Source of the DNA: Arthrobacter sp. PAMC25564
GTDB lineage: Bacteria > Actinomycetota > Actinomycetes > Actinomycetales > Micrococcaceae
Assembly (NCBI RefSeq): GCF_004798705.1
Contig: NZ_CP039290.1
Span: 1,116,001 to 1,180,000 of the forward strand
Direction of reading: 5' to 3'
Length of the DNA: 64,000 nt
This document shows positions 29,243 through 37,799 of the stretch, in pieces. The translations under genes were made by a program, and so were the position numbers. Position 1 is the first letter of the stretch. Each line of letters starts with the position of its first letter. Below the pieces are notes generated by a model, which searched no databases, had not been told where the DNA came from, and saw nothing but the letters and a program-made list of their open reading frames with translations.

Positions 29243-29399
29243 GGGGTGCCCGGGTTTCTTCCTTCTGGGCGCCGAACAGCCCGATGTATTTCTGCTTGCC
29301 ATTGAAGTGAAGCCGTGCAATCGGCTTGCGGTTGTTGTCGTCGCGCAACACAGCGAAGTAGGATTTCGCGTCGCGCTGGACGACGCGTGGCGGCAGATG
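29243..29399 (-). pseudogene. Second HsdR_N-type nuclease remnant (C-terminal fragment)
   Basis: The gap between the GHKL stop and the MFS stop reads, on the minus strand, RVVQRDAKSYFAVLRDD, then NNRKPIARLHFNGKQKYIG and LFGAQKEETRAP. I recognise this as the late conserved block of HsdR_N-domain restriction nucleases (RDTKSYF...DDNNRKPI...LHF pattern). There is no start codon, no N-terminal domain and no C-terminal helix; homology stops exactly at the two neighbouring genes. This is the very block missing from the fragment at 8672-9259. It is too short for an independent gene. Confidence 0.5.
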
Positions 29400-30665
29400 T
29401 CAGTGTGCAGCCGCTTCTACTGCTTCGATCTGTGCGGGCTGCCCGTCCGTTCCGGCTGCAATGGCGGAACGGTTGCGGGTCAACAGGAAGAACGCCGCGG
29501 CGGAGATGGCGGCGGCAACGGTCATGGCGACGCCCATGGGGCGGGCGTCGTGGTCGCCGGCCAGGCCGACGAGCGGCGAGACGGCAGCGCCCAAAACGAA
29601 TTGCAGGGCTCCGAGGAAGGCCGAACCGGTTCCCGCGTGGTGGCTGGCTTCCCCCAGCGCGAGGGTCGTGGCATTGCCGTAGATGAACCCCAGCGAGCCC
29701 TGGAAGATGAAGAGCAGTATGAGGGTCGGGATCATGGGTACACCGGTAACGGCGACCGCCAGCAGCGCCACCGAAGCGAGGAGAAGCGCGATGACGCCGC
29801 CGCCGAGCATCTTGCGGTAAGCGACGCGGCCCGCGAGGCGGGTGGCGATGATGGCGGAGATCATGATGGCCAGGGAATTGACGCCGAAGACCAGCGAGTA
29901 CATGCCGGGGGACAAGCCCACGATGTTTTGCAGGACGAACGGCGACGCCGAGATGTAGGCGAACATCGCAGCGAAAGCGCAACAGAACGTGATCAGGTAG
30001 CCCACATAGTTCCGGTTCGAGAGTACGGTCCTGCCGCTGCGGAACATGGCCTTCACACCGCCGGCCTGCCGCCCGGATACCGGGAGGGATTCCTTGATGA
30101 AGAACATCACGGCGAGGAACATCAAAGCGACCATGAACGCGAGGACCCAGAAGACGCCGCGCCAGCCCAGCCCGGTGATGATGGCGCCCCCGGCCACCGG
30201 GGCCAGCACCGGGGCGATGCCGCCGATGATCATCATCAGGCCCAGCAGCCTGGCCCCGCGGACGCCCTTTGCCGAGTCGGCGATGATGGCACGGGAGAGG
30301 ACCACGCCGGCAGCGCCGCTCAAGCCCTGGATGAAGCGCGCCACGATGAGGAATTCAATGGTGGGCGCAAGGGCAGTGGCGACGCTCGCCAGGAGGCAGA
30401 TCGCGGCGCCGACGATCAGCGGCCTGCGCCGTCCCGTGCCGTCCGACAGAGGACCGATGACCAGTTGGCCGAACGCCAGTCCGACGAGAAAAGTCGTGAG
30501 CGTCAGCTGGATGCCGGTGGCCGAGGCGCCGAGATCGGTCGCCATCTGCGGGAAGGCAGGCAGATACATGTCGGTGGACAGCGGGCTCACCGCGGTCAGC
30601 AACGCCAGGACCGCGATCACCAGGCCCGGCAGCTGGGCGGCGCCCCGCGGGGATGTTGTGGTCAC
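29400..30665 (-). CDS. MFS drug/metabolite efflux transporter (Bcr/CflA-like, DHA1)
   Basis: The 421-residue, 12-helix transporter has the DHA1 pattern: STDMYLPAFPQMATDL after helix 1, motif A GPLSDGTGRRRPLIVG and a motif C-like GIAPVLAPVAGG. Bcr/CflA members expel drugs or small metabolites. GTG at 30665 is the start, with AGGAACC before it. The gene is divergent from a MarR regulator, with an AT-rich palindromic operator between, so it is probably repressed by MarR and induced by its substrate. Confidence 0.88.
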   Translation of the reverse strand: MTTTSPRGAAQLPGLVIAVLALLTAVSPLSTDMYLPAFPQMATDLGASATGIQLTLTTFLVGLAFGQLVIGPLSDGTGRRRPLIVGAAICLLASVATALAPTIEFLIVARFIQGLSGAAGVVLSRAIIADSAKGVRGARLLGLMMIIGGIAPVLAPVAGGAIITGLGWRGVFWVLAFMVALMFLAVMFFIKESLPVSGRQAGGVKAMFRSGRTVLSNRNYVGYLITFCCAFAAMFAYISASPFVLQNIVGLSPGMYSLVFGVNSLAIMISAIIATRLAGRVAYRKMLGGGVIALLLASVALLAVAVTGVPMIPTLILLFIFQGSLGFIYGNATTLALGEASHHAGTGSAFLGALQFVLGAAVSPLVGLAGDHDARPMGVAMTVAAAISAAAFFLLTRNRSAIAAGTDGQPAQIEAVEAAAH

Positions 30666-30725
30666 AGGTGGTTCCTATCCAGGAGGGGGTGGTGGTCCGC
30701 AAGCACTGTACTTATGAAACTATAT

Positions 30726-30739
30726 ATATGTCAACATAT
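30726..30739. promoter_or_regulatory. Putative MarR operator between MFS and MarR genes
   Basis: ATATG-TCAA-CATAT forms an inverted repeat within the only AT-rich tract of this region (30715-30740), in the 90-base divergent promoter. MarR proteins bind such palindromes over promoter elements. Confidence 0.5.
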
Positions 30740-30755
30740 GGGTTAAGCTGGAAGT

Positions 30756-31223
30756 ATGACATCGACCACCGGCGACCTTCGATTGCAGGCCTTGGGCTCC
30801 CAACTCCATACTCTCTCGTGGACGATCCACCGTGTTCTGCCCTCAGCTGCCGGTCTCGACCCCCTGCCCACGTCCGAGTTGGCCGTGTTGAAACGCGTCA
30901 TTGCTGAACCCGGGATGACCGTTTCGGAGCTCACCACTGCGTTGGGGTTGCGTCAAAGCAATGCCAGTGCGGCCGTCAGGGCGCTGGTCGACCGAGGCCT
31001 GGTCCACCGGAAATCCAGTCCGTCTGACCGCAGGTTGGCCTTGCTGCATCCCACCGAGGCTGCGCTGAAGAACAAGAGGTTACTGGAGGAAGCCTGGTCC
31101 GGTTCCATCTGTGCGGCCATGATGCGGCTTCCGGCAGATCAGGTGAACGCGATCCTTGGTGCAGCAAAGGCCCTCGCGGCCCTCGAAGAGCAACTTCGGG
31201 CCGGACTGACGACCGCGCCGTGA
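30756..31223 (+). CDS. MarR-family regulator of the adjacent efflux pump
   Basis: The 155-residue winged-helix protein has the typical MarR core: PTSELAVLKRVIAEPGMTV, SELTTALGLRQSNASAAVRAL and the wing KSSPSDRRLALLHPT. It is divergent from the Bcr/CflA-type transporter, the standard arrangement for autoregulated repressors of efflux genes. Confidence 0.88.
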   Translation: MTSTTGDLRLQALGSQLHTLSWTIHRVLPSAAGLDPLPTSELAVLKRVIAEPGMTVSELTTALGLRQSNASAAVRALVDRGLVHRKSSPSDRRLALLHPTEAALKNKRLLEEAWSGSICAAMMRLPADQVNAILGAAKALAALEEQLRAGLTTAP

Positions 31224-31740
31224 CACGGATGGGCGCCCCCGGAGACTCAGTCCAGCATTGAAGCGTCGGCAGGCTACCTGCCGCGGACGCCGACACTCCG
31301 GAGGAGGTGCTGCGGTATGTCCCAGCAGATCCGTGGTGCTCCGGACCGGGGACTTCCACCCCTTGTAAGTGAGGCAGATTTTGACCTCCGCTGACTCCGC
31401 CAGGTGGGCAGGCATTGTTGCTTTCGAGGTCGACGACGAGGCCCTGTGTCATCGCGGCCACGCGGCGGGTCTCCCGGATCATCGGCTACCTCATGGGATT
31501 GTCCGGGCTGGCCTACATCGTGCAGGGCTGGATCATCGGGACCGAAGGCTTCTCGGCTGCGAATTCCGTGTCGACGCTGGGCGGGATCGTCCTGATCGTC
31601 GTCTGGACTATTTGGCTCCTCATCAGTGCCTGGCGGATGAAGGCTCTGCGCGCCGGATGAAGGTGGGTGAGGTCCTGCCTGCTGCCGGCCGCCGCCCGCA
31701 TGATTCGCCCCCGGCCAGAACTTCACGGCAAGATGTGGGC
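31224..31740. other. Intergenic stretch containing a membrane-protein remnant
   Basis: About 520 bases between MarR and the acyl-CoA ligase. Apart from the remnant at about 31440-31660 no gene is supported. The final 80 bases would hold the ligase promoter. Confidence 0.5.
31440..31660 (+). pseudogene. C-terminal fragment of a small membrane protein
   Basis: The frame reads RRVSRIIGYLMGLSGLAYIV, then QGWIIGTEGFSAANSV and two hydrophobic helices ending WLLISAWRMKALRAG. It looks like the last third of a multi-helix membrane protein of the DUF4386-like type. The upstream part has no matching coding text, and the TTG that opens the frame at 31415 precedes unrelated residues. A start at ATG 31493 would leave two helices. 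Probably a truncated remnant. Confidence 0.45.
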
Positions 31741-33429
31741 ATGGAGCATAGTGACCAGCAGCCCTGGGTGAAGAACTACCAACCGGGGGTCCCGGCCGAA
31801 ATCGAACTGCCCACGGAGTCGCTTGTCGCGATGTTGGAGCGTTCCGTGGCCGAAGCCGGCAGCGCCCCCGCGCTGGAATTCTTCGGACGCCGCACCAGCT
31901 ACACCGAGCTTGGCGGGCAGGTCGACCGGGCCGCCGAAGGCCTGCGCCGGCTGGGCGTGCGCGCGGGGGACCGGGTGGCCCTCATCCTGCCCAACTGCCC
32001 GCAGCACGTCGTCGCCTTCTACGCGGTGCTGCGCCTGGGCGCCGTCGTCGTCGAACACAACCCGCTGTACACCTCCCGGGAACTCCGCCACCAGTTCGAG
32101 AACCACCAGGCCCGGATCGTAATCACCTGGGACAAGGCAGCGGACGCCATCCGCGAGTTCCCGTCCGACATCGAGATTGACCACGTCGTCTCCGTCAGCC
32201 TGCTCGAGGCGTTCCCCGCCGTCAAGCGCCTCGCCCTGCACCTGCCGGTCAAGAAACTCCGCGAGACCCGCGAGGCGCTGACCGGCCCCGCGCCGGGAAC
32301 CATCCCGTGGAAGCAGCTCCTGGGCCACGGTCCGATCGACCCCGGACACCCCCGCCCCTCGGTGGGCGACCTCGCCGCCATCCAATACACCTCCGGCACC
32401 ACAGGCCAGCCCAAGGGCGCCAAGCTCAGCCACTTCAACCTGTACTCCAACGCCCTCCAGGGCGAGGCCTGGATGGAGGGGGCGGAGTACCGCAAGGAGG
32501 TCTTCTACGCGATCCTGCCGATGTTCCATGCCTTCGGTATGACGCTCTACCTGACCTACGGCATCCTCAAACAGGGCCTGCTGGTGCTGTTCCCCAAGTT
32601 CGATCCGGATCTGGTACTGGCGGCGATGAAGAAGTCGCCCGCGACGGTCTACTGCGCGGTCCCGCCAATCTACGAGCGCACCGCCATGGCCGCGAAGGAG
32701 AAAGGCATCTCGCTGCGGTCGTGCAGGTTCTGCATCTCCGGCGCGATGAACCTGCCGTACCACGTTGTGGAACTCTGGGAGTCCGTGTCCGGCGGGCTTC
32801 TCGTCGAGGGCTACGGCATGACCGAATGCTCCCCGGTCGCCCTCGGCAACCCGTTCCATCCCACCCGCCGGACCGGCACCATCGGCGTGCCGTTCCCCTC
32901 GACCCGGATGAAGGTCGTCGACCTGCACGATCCTGCCAGCGAGGTGCCGCAGGGACAGCCGGGGGAACTGCTGCTCAAGGGCCCGCAGGTCTTCCGCGGA
33001 TACTGGAACAACCCGGAGGAAACCGCGAAGGCCCTCACGCCCGACGGCTGGCTGCGCACCGGCGACGTCGTGACCGTGGACGAGGACGGCTTCACCACGA
33101 TCGTGGACCGGGCCAAGGAACTCATCATCACCGGTGGATTCAACGTCTCGCCTACCGAGGTGGAGACGGTCCTGCGGCTGCACACGGATGTGGTCGACGC
33201 GGCCGTGGTCGGCAAACCGCTCGAACGCGGCGGGGAGATGGTGGTCGCCGCCGTCGAACTTGAGCCGGGCAGCACGCTCGACGAGGATGCCCTGCGGGAG
33301 CACTGCCGCGAGCACCTCGCCGGCTACAAGGTGCCGAAGCGGATCGTCGCCATTCCGGACATGCCGCGCTCGATGCTCGGTAAGATCCTCCGCAAGCAGG
33401 TGCGCGAACAGGTCCTGCCGACGCTCTGA
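31741..33429 (+). CDS. Long-chain fatty acyl-CoA ligase (FadD-like)
   Basis: The 562-residue adenylate-forming enzyme has the AMP-binding loop YTSGTTGQPKGAKLSH, the VEGYGMTECSP motif, GWLRTGD and the hinge DRAKELIITGGFNVSP, ending with the catalytic Lys in MLGKILRK. It activates fatty or aryl acids to CoA thioesters; the chain length is not visible. The start at 31741 (MEHSDQQPWVKNYQPG) matches the usual FadD N-terminus. Frames extending to 31369 run into the membrane-protein remnant. Confidence 0.88.
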   Translation: MEHSDQQPWVKNYQPGVPAEIELPTESLVAMLERSVAEAGSAPALEFFGRRTSYTELGGQVDRAAEGLRRLGVRAGDRVALILPNCPQHVVAFYAVLRLGAVVVEHNPLYTSRELRHQFENHQARIVITWDKAADAIREFPSDIEIDHVVSVSLLEAFPAVKRLALHLPVKKLRETREALTGPAPGTIPWKQLLGHGPIDPGHPRPSVGDLAAIQYTSGTTGQPKGAKLSHFNLYSNALQGEAWMEGAEYRKEVFYAILPMFHAFGMTLYLTYGILKQGLLVLFPKFDPDLVLAAMKKSPATVYCAVPPIYERTAMAAKEKGISLRSCRFCISGAMNLPYHVVELWESVSGGLLVEGYGMTECSPVALGNPFHPTRRTGTIGVPFPSTRMKVVDLHDPASEVPQGQPGELLLKGPQVFRGYWNNPEETAKALTPDGWLRTGDVVTVDEDGFTTIVDRAKELIITGGFNVSPTEVETVLRLHTDVVDAAVVGKPLERGGEMVVAAVELEPGSTLDEDALREHCREHLAGYKVPKRIVAIPDMPRSMLGKILRKQVREQVLPTL

Positions 33430-33491
33430 CGGCGGCAAAGCGCAGCCCCGCGTCCCCATCGGAACCTGGGGCACCCGTCGTGTGCGGCCGG

Positions 33492-34922
33492 CTACCGTTT
33501 TCCGCCTGCCCGGGCCTCAGGCCGACCGTCAGCTGCCCGGCGGGAACGCGTGATCAAGGTGTGGGCGAGCAGGAAGCCGAACACCACAGCGCAGAGGAGC
33601 GCGCCGATCGCGAGCGTCGTGCTGATTCCGGCACCGGTCGGGTGAAGGTCAGGCGCCATGTGCGCTGCGAGCACGGCGCCCGAGACGGCGGTGCCGAAGG
33701 AGCTGCCGACGGTGCGCAGGACCTGGTTGAAGCTCACGGAACTGCCCAGCTCTTCAGTGGCCACGCTGCGGGCGATCAGTGCCGGCATGGCGGCATAGCT
33801 CGTTCCCATTCCCAGACCTAAGACCAGCATCCCGGTGAGGATCTCCCAGAGTTCGGTATGGGCAGCCCAGAGCAGCATTCCGGCTGCCGCCATCATGCCG
33901 GCGCCGATCGGCAGCAGAGTCGCCAGACGGATCCGGTGCGACAGGCGGCGCACGAGTCGGTTCGCGCTGAAGCTTCCCACCGAGAGCGGGAACATCACGA
34001 ATCCGGCCCAGAAGACGGGCAGTGCGATGCCGTAGCCGGTGGCGGCCGGGGCCTGGGCGATAAGGCTGGAAATCGAAAGGCCGATGTACATCGCGGCGCC
34101 CAGTCCGACTGCCGTGCCGTTGGCCAGCAGCACTTCCCCGTTCCTGAGGACCCGAAGGTTGACCAGCGGGTGCCGGCTCCGCAGTTCAGTCCTGATCCAG
34201 GCCGTCAGGACGGCTGCAGCGACGATGAAGGCACCGTTGGTCCACGGTGAGCTCCACCCCCAGTTCGGCCCTTCACTGACGCCCAGGAGCAGAATGCCGA
34301 GACCGAGACCGAGCAGACCAGCGCCGGGGTAGTCGAACGGCACCCGTGGGGCCTGTTCGTCGGGTCCTGCCGGGACGATGCGGAAGACCACAATGATGGC
34401 CGTGACGACGAACAACGCGGCAAACCAGAACGCGAACCGGAAGTCGAAGAGTCCCGCGATGATTCCGGTCAGCGGGTAGCCGACCCCTAGGCCGGTTGCT
34501 ACGGTCACCGACAGGCTTGAGATGGAGAACCGCACCTTCTCGGCAGCGACGTAGCGGCGGGCGAGGGCGATCGTCACCGGAACGATCCCGTAGCTCAGGC
34601 CCTGGAGTGCCCGTCCGGCAAGGAAAACCGTGAAGTTTGGCGCCGCCGCGGCGATGACAGACCCGGCGAGGATGATCGACAGCGACCACAGCAGGAGCCG
34701 CTTCTTGTGCGGTCCGTCGCTGAGCCGGCCCATCACCGGGGTTGCGACTGCACCGACCAGAAGGTTGATAGTGAGCATCCACTGGGCCGTGCTGACCGAA
34801 ATATCCATCTCGCGGGAGATGGTCGGCACCAACAGCATGCCCAGTGAGCTCACGATCGCCGTGGAGAGCGCGGCGTAGACCAGCGCCGGCACGAGGCCTG
34901 AGCGTGCGTCCGGTTCAGTCAA
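33492..34922 (-). CDS. MFS efflux transporter (EmrB/QacA-like, DHA2)
   Basis: The 476-residue transporter has about 14 membrane helices. MLLVPTISREMDIS opens helix 1-2, GRLSDGPHKKRLLL is motif A and GLGVGYPLTGIIAG resembles motif C. The start is TTG at 34922, eight bases inside the upstream MarR gene, with GGAGGC before it, so the two are translationally coupled. This is a regulator-pump operon controlled by the palindrome at 35364-35395. Confidence 0.88.
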   Translation of the reverse strand: MTEPDARSGLVPALVYAALSTAIVSSLGMLLVPTISREMDISVSTAQWMLTINLLVGAVATPVMGRLSDGPHKKRLLLWSLSIILAGSVIAAAAPNFTVFLAGRALQGLSYGIVPVTIALARRYVAAEKVRFSISSLSVTVATGLGVGYPLTGIIAGLFDFRFAFWFAALFVVTAIIVVFRIVPAGPDEQAPRVPFDYPGAGLLGLGLGILLLGVSEGPNWGWSSPWTNGAFIVAAAVLTAWIRTELRSRHPLVNLRVLRNGEVLLANGTAVGLGAAMYIGLSISSLIAQAPAATGYGIALPVFWAGFVMFPLSVGSFSANRLVRRLSHRIRLATLLPIGAGMMAAAGMLLWAAHTELWEILTGMLVLGLGMGTSYAAMPALIARSVATEELGSSVSFNQVLRTVGSSFGTAVSGAVLAAHMAPDLHPTGAGISTTLAIGALLCAVVFGFLLAHTLITRSRRAADGRPEARAGGKR

Positions 34923-35355
34923 CGGATGCCTCCGATCCCAGCTTCCGGAGGATGGGGATGACCGCTTCGAGTGTCTTCCGCTCCTCCGGCGTCAGCCGCT
35001 CCATAATGGCCCGGTCAAGCCAGCCATGACCGGCCGCCAACTCCTGGGCCAGCTTCTGCCGTCCCTCGCCGGTGAGCTCGATCCAGATCCGGCGCCGGTC
35101 CTCGGCATCGGGGACGCGCACGACGAACCGCAAATGTTCCAGCTCACGGGCGGCAAGCGAAATGGCCTGGGGGCTGACTTGAACGACGGTGGCCAGTTCC
35201 GAGGTAGTCGCGCGCCCCTGTTCCGCCAAATGCCGGAGCACACCCAGCTTGCCTGGGGAAAGCGTCCGTTTCGCATTCAGCCGCCTCAGCAGCGGATGAA
35301 GCGTTTCGAAGAAGGAGCGGGTCAGTAACTGGCCGGTCATTGGTTCGTCGGTCAT
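34915..35355 (-). CDS. MarR-family regulator, first gene of efflux operon
   Basis: The 146-residue MarR protein has LSPGKLGVLRHLAEQGRAT, SELATVVQVSPQAISLAAREL and the wing VPDAEDRRRIWIELT. It leads the operon with the DHA2 pump. Its ATG (35355) is nine bases from a perfect 32-base palindrome, so autorepression is very likely. The short distance leaves little room for a leader and ribosome binding site. Confidence 0.9.
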   Translation of the reverse strand: MTDEPMTGQLLTRSFFETLHPLLRRLNAKRTLSPGKLGVLRHLAEQGRATTSELATVVQVSPQAISLAARELEHLRFVVRVPDAEDRRRIWIELTGEGRQKLAQELAAGHGWLDRAIMERLTPEERKTLEAVIPILRKLGSEASVD

Positions 35356-35363
35356 CCTTCAAC

Positions 35364-35395
35364 TATACAAGCAACTTGATCAAGTTGCTTGTATA
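35364..35395. promoter_or_regulatory. Perfect 32-base palindromic operator upstream of marR
   Basis: Each half is TATACAAGCAACTTGA and its exact reverse complement, with no spacer. It overlaps AT-rich promoter elements and contains repeated CAAG/CTTG half-sites. It is the natural binding site for the adjacent MarR dimer, possibly two dimers. Confidence 0.85.
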
Positions 35396-35410
35396 TGAGG
35401 GGTGCACCCT

Positions 35411-35432
35411 GACGGCGGGACCTCCCGCCGTC
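35411..35432 (-). terminator. Terminator hairpin behind the subtilase gene
   Basis: A 10-bp stem (35411-35420 with 35423-35432, two-base loop), 14 bases after the protease stop. Same GACGGCGGGA core as the recurrent family. Confidence 0.7.
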
Positions 35433-35445
35433 GTCCTCTGGCGTG

Positions 35446-36897
35446 TCAGAAATCGGCGACCCCGGTCAGGTACCCGTAATACCGCCCGCTGATCGGACGG
35501 ATCGGATCACCGCCGAAACCGAAGCCGCGATGGTCCTTGTTGTAGGCCTTGGTCACGGCCAGGAACTGCTCCATCACGTCCTGGCCCGAGCCCTCGCATT
35601 CCCCGCGGCTGATGCACAGGGCCACCGATCCTGCCACCGCTGGGCTGGAGAAGCTGGTCCCGTGGTTGACGGCGTAGCCTCCCGGCGCCGTGGAGAGCAT
35701 GCACACACCCGGTCCGGCGACGGTGTGGGCCTTGTCCGCCGGCAGGGTGGCGAAGTTGGAGAAGAACGCCGGCTGGTCATCCTTCTGCCCGAAGGCGGTC
35801 CAGTCAAGAGTCCCGCAGACGGGGGCGGCCAGTCCGCCCGGCTGCCCATCGAAGTCCGCCATCGCCGTCGCGGTCAGCACCTGGTCATAGGTCGCCGGTA
35901 TGGTTCCGGCGAAATCGACGCTCGCGTTGCCCGCCGCGACGGTGTAGGCCACCCCGGCCTTGACCGAGCGGCAAATCGCGTAGTGCATCGCGTCCGTGCC
36001 CTTGCCGCAGTTCTCCGAGTCGGTGCCGGCACCGGCGATGCTGATGTTGGCCACCTGGATGTCATTGTTGGGATCCTTGTCCTTGCGCGTCGACGTCACC
36101 CAGTCGATCGCACAGATCATGCTCTGCTCGGAGATTCCACCGACGCCATCGACAACCCGGACGGACCACAGCGGGGTGCCCGGCGCCGTGCCGATCACGC
36201 CGAAGTTGTTGTTCTTGGCGCCGATCACGCCCGCTACGAAGGTGCCGTGGCCCAGGACATCAATGGGGGTCACGGAGACGGGCGAGCCTGACGTGCAGTC
36301 GATGCCGCCGCGTACATTCAGGTCCGGATGGGTGGCGTCGATGCCGCTGTCGATCACCGCCACGTTGACGTCGACAGGGTGCTCGCTGTCACCGGCCCTG
36401 GTATTGCCGGCGTCGGACCGGGGGCCGGCGATACGTTGCCGCCACAGTGGGGCCACCTGGGTGCTGGGCGGCTCAGGGTCCCGCGGTTTGTCGAATTTCC
36501 GGCTCATCGTGACGAACTCGACGCCGGGATCAGCCTGGACGCGCTGAGCCTCCGACGCCGTCATGGTGGCGGCGTAGCCTCCCACGGCATCCCGGTAGAT
36601 CCCCGATGGGGAGACCCCGTACGTTCTTTGGTGGGCAGCAGCGGTGGCGGCCGGGTCCACGACGGTGTCCTTGAAAACAACAATGTAGCCTTGCTTCGCT
36701 TCGGCGGCGGCTGAGGGACCGGCGGCCGCCATCCCGCCGCCAATGGTCAGCACGGCTGCGGCCAGTCCGCCCAGGATCCGCCGGGCCCATGGTCTGCCCC
36801 AACGGTGGACGGGTTTCCGCCGCCGGTGGCTGCGCGGCCCCGGGGCGACGGATGCTGGCTCCGATGCTGGTGACTGACGGCGGAATTGGCTGAACAT
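35446..36897 (-). CDS. Secreted subtilisin-like serine protease (S8 family)
   Basis: The 483-residue preproprotein has a long basic N-region and a signal peptide ending near residue 65 (GPSAAAEA). An I9-type propeptide (YIVVFKDTVVDPAA to about 135) is followed by the catalytic domain. The triad is Asp183 (AVIDSGIDATHPDL), His217 (LGHGTFVAG) and Ser415 (HGTSFSSPAVAG), with oxyanion Asn324 (AAGN). Several Cys residues suggest disulfides outside the cell. It probably matures autocatalytically and degrades extracellular protein. GGGAGG precedes the ATG. Confidence 0.93.
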   Translation of the reverse strand: MFSQFRRQSPASEPASVAPGPRSHRRRKPVHRWGRPWARRILGGLAAAVLTIGGGMAAAGPSAAAEAKQGYIVVFKDTVVDPAATAAAHQRTYGVSPSGIYRDAVGGYAATMTASEAQRVQADPGVEFVTMSRKFDKPRDPEPPSTQVAPLWRQRIAGPRSDAGNTRAGDSEHPVDVNVAVIDSGIDATHPDLNVRGGIDCTSGSPVSVTPIDVLGHGTFVAGVIGAKNNNFGVIGTAPGTPLWSVRVVDGVGGISEQSMICAIDWVTSTRKDKDPNNDIQVANISIAGAGTDSENCGKGTDAMHYAICRSVKAGVAYTVAAGNASVDFAGTIPATYDQVLTATAMADFDGQPGGLAAPVCGTLDWTAFGQKDDQPAFFSNFATLPADKAHTVAGPGVCMLSTAPGGYAVNHGTSFSSPAVAGSVALCISRGECEGSGQDVMEQFLAVTKAYNKDHRGFGFGGDPIRPISGRYYGYLTGVADF

Positions 36898-37007
36898 CGT
36901 GGCCTCCCATTAAGCGTCTTCGCTAGCGAGTGCCCCCCGCCCCATCTTAAGCCTCCGCCCGCATGTTAAGCCCGGCCCTTGGGAAAAACTTGGGATCGGT
37001 TCAGCCG

Positions 37008-37649
37008 TCAGATCGTGCGCGGGGCGCGGGCCAGGTTTTCGGTGAGTTCAGCCGCGTTCTGCCGGACGACGTACGCGGGACGGTCCCGCTCCACGCGCCA
37101 ACTCTCGGACAGCGGGCCGATGTTGACAGCGTCGAAGCCGAACTCGTCGTAAAGCCTGGTCACCATGCCGGCCGCCTCGGGGTAGTCGCTGGCGGTGGCA
37201 AGCGCTCGCCGGTTGGGCGTCCCGGCGGGGGTGCCGTCGGTGGTGATCTGGGTGTACATGATGTGGTTGAAGCCCTTGGCCACCTTGGACGCGGGCAGGT
37301 GCTCCTGCAGCAGCCCGGAGGTGGTGGTCTCACCGTTGTCGAGGGCCGGGAAGTGGCCGTCGCGTTCCCAGTAGTAGTTGTTGGTATCGATCACGATCCT
37401 GCCCGCCAGCGGCTCCACGGGGATGTCCCAGATGCTCTTGAGCGGGACGGTCACGACGGCGAAGTCGCCTGCCGCTGCCGCTTCGGCGGCCGTCGCGGCC
37501 CGGGCATGCGGTCCCAGCTCCGCGGCGAGCTCCTTGAGCGTTTCCGGTCCCCGGGAATTGCTGATCACCACGTCGTAGCCCAACTGCACCGCCTTGCGGG
37601 CAAGTTGGCTTCCAATGTGTCCTGCACCGATGATTCCGATAGTTGTCAT
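37008..37649 (-). CDS. NADPH-dependent F420 reductase-like/NAD(P)-binding protein
   Basis: The 213-residue protein has an N-terminal Rossmann fold MTTIGIIGAGHIGSQLARKA and a short helical dimer domain, as in the YfeH/F420-dependent NADP reductase family. Conserved text includes VVISNSRGPETL (Ser/Arg for NADP phosphate), VTVPLKSIWDIP and IDTNNYYWERDG. The partner cofactor (F420 or other) is not certain. The 5' extension to 37742 is made of hairpin repeat sequence and was rejected. Confidence 0.82.
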   Translation of the reverse strand: MTTIGIIGAGHIGSQLARKAVQLGYDVVISNSRGPETLKELAAELGPHARAATAAEAAAAGDFAVVTVPLKSIWDIPVEPLAGRIVIDTNNYYWERDGHFPALDNGETTTSGLLQEHLPASKVAKGFNHIMYTQITTDGTPAGTPNRRALATASDYPEAAGMVTRLYDEFGFDAVNIGPLSESWRVERDRPAYVVRQNAAELTENLARAPRTI

Positions 37650-37697
37650 GGTGGCGCCAACACCGTGACGGGCCGGGATATTTCGTGGTTGCCCCGA

Positions 37698-37733
37698 AGG
37701 ACGGCGCCGGAAGCGTCCCGCCGTCGTCCTCGA
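37698..37733. repeat. Degenerate copy of the terminator-type hairpin in a divergent promoter
   Basis: GGACGGCG...CGCCGTCGTCC with an asymmetric middle resembles the recurrent hairpin family but lacks about three bases of one arm. Unlike the others it lies between two divergent genes (37649 and 37800), not behind a stop codon. Confidence 0.5.
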
Positions 37734-37799
37734 AGAATCCACGGTCCCCGGGGAACAGATTCCGCCCGTGCTCAGTTACTCAGTTAAGAGGAAAGTACG

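Noticed and set aside
29307..30746. 479-codon + strand frame opposite the Bcr/CflA-type transporter
   Set aside because: Composition is Asp/Glu/Arg/Gly-rich repeats from an antisense frame of a membrane protein; no domain.
31723..33474. 583-codon minus-strand frame opposite the acyl-CoA ligase
   Set aside because: Antisense shadow of a clear AMP-binding enzyme.
37650..37742. N-terminal extension of the F420 reductase-like protein
   Set aside because: It is translated hairpin repeat sequence (FRRRP text); the Rossmann fold begins at MTTIGIIGAG.
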